64,000 nucleotides of DNA from Rhizomys pruinosus (taxonomy: Eukaryota > Chordata > Mammalia > Rodentia > Spalacidae), in NCBI GenBank assembly GCA_009823505.1, contig VZQC01006272.1:39137-103136 (forward strand). The letters run 5' to 3'. The notes beneath the pieces were generated by a model, which saw nothing but the letters and a program-made list of their open reading frames with translations, was not told the DNA's origin and searched no databases. The translations under genes were made by a program, and so were the position numbers. Positions 63,801 through 64,000 of this stretch are shown piece after piece. How positions within the stretch are numbered: the first letter of the stretch is position 1; the number at the start of each line of letters is the position of its first letter.

Positions 63801-63990
63801 ACAACCCTGAGCGAAAGAAGCTACACAGGGGGGTCTCTATACCAGATTTCAAAGTATACTACAGGGCTAAAGACATATACTACAGGGCATAAAGACAGCC
63901 TGGCACTGACATAAAAACAGACCTGTTGACCAATGGAACAAAACCGAAGATTCAAAACTGAGCACATACAATCTCAGCCACTTCATATTA
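60900..63990 (+). pseudogene. L1 ORF2 relic: endonuclease and reverse transcriptase
   Basis: Endonuclease motifs remain in pieces: LNINGLNSPIK near 60915-60950, GDFNTP near 61560-61577 and SDHSAV at 61811-61828. The reverse transcriptase keeps the catalytic pair as DDMIV at 63311-63325, but the residues before it read LL where FA is usual, and a stop follows two codons later. Later text ('gacataaaaacagacctgtt', about 63908) matches the ORF2 region after the RT. Many stops and frameshifts. Confidence 0.85.
61108..61343 (-). mobile_element. B2 SINE, long form, inside L1 ORF2
   Basis: CpG-rich B2 with a few small deletions. Perfect 16-bp duplication 'gtgttgctattttaat' at 61092-61107 and 61344-61359. 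Confidence 0.97.
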
Positions 63991-64000
63991 GATAAAGGGG

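Larger units (their letters stand above)
59471..64000 (+). mobile_element. L1 element, 5' region to within ORF2, runs off the window
   Basis: Plus-strand L1 beginning about 59471, where ERVL text stops. It has a short 5' UTR, an ORF1 relic, an inter-ORF segment and ORF2 endonuclease and reverse transcriptase relics. Two B2 elements sit inside it. Numerous stops and frameshifts make it inactive. The 3' end lies beyond the window. Confidence 0.88.

Noticed and set aside
59637..63990. Active L1 or intact ORF2
   Set aside because: Multiple stops and frameshifts, two B2 insertions, and an altered residue pair before the catalytic DD.

Overview
The window is mammalian nuclear DNA from a muroid rodent. 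The evidence is the interspersed-repeat set: 7SL-derived B1, tRNA-derived B2 and B3, B4-type and ID SINEs, rodent L1 3' ends, MT/ORR-like MaLR LTRs, and an ERVL provirus. The B1 and B2 consensus sequences differ from those of mouse and rat (B1 with an 'agctggggctacagggaga' segment; a B2 3' half containing 'cacgacacgggtgcacag'). The source is therefore probably a non-murine muroid. Blind mole-rat or another spalacid is only my guess.

I find no exon set, no intact protein-coding gene and no structural RNA gene. Nearly every open frame over 60 codons lies in a SINE, a simple repeat or a minisatellite. Three types of coding relic are supported. The first is a broken, minus-strand class III (ERVL) provirus end with RNase H, integrase, dUTPase-like sequence and 3' LTR (56.9-59.5 kb). 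The second is a broken plus-strand L1 with ORF1 and ORF2 relics (59.5 kb to the window end). The third is a short processed-retrocopy candidate (19.0-19.2 kb). Single-copy, AT-rich blocks with dense homeobox- and Forkhead-type motifs (best at 40.7-41.7 kb) suggest an intergenic regulatory desert.

Layout: 0-10 kb is mixed single-copy DNA with scattered SINEs, L1 3' ends and a solo MaLR LTR. A 27-bp minisatellite occupies 10.56-11.22 kb. From 13-31 kb SINE density is high, including two copies of a B2-head/B1 chimera, a probable LTR with strong hairpins, and one target site used by three successive SINEs. From 32.0-35.8 kb there is a near-identical 1.87-kb tandem duplication bounded by B1 elements. 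From 38.5-41.7 kb the DNA is mostly single-copy. At 42.9-44.3 kb the sequence is CpG-rich and random-looking, probably unpolished. From 44-56 kb SINEs alternate with old L1 pieces, and 56.9-64.0 kb holds ERVL followed by L1.

The most interesting observation is the chimeric SINE: two independent insertions share the same B2-to-B1 junction, and the plus-strand copy has a clean target-site duplication around the whole unit. This suggests a composite source element that has itself retrotransposed. Identities rest on recognised consensus segments without alignment, so most repeat borders are good to about 5-20 bases.
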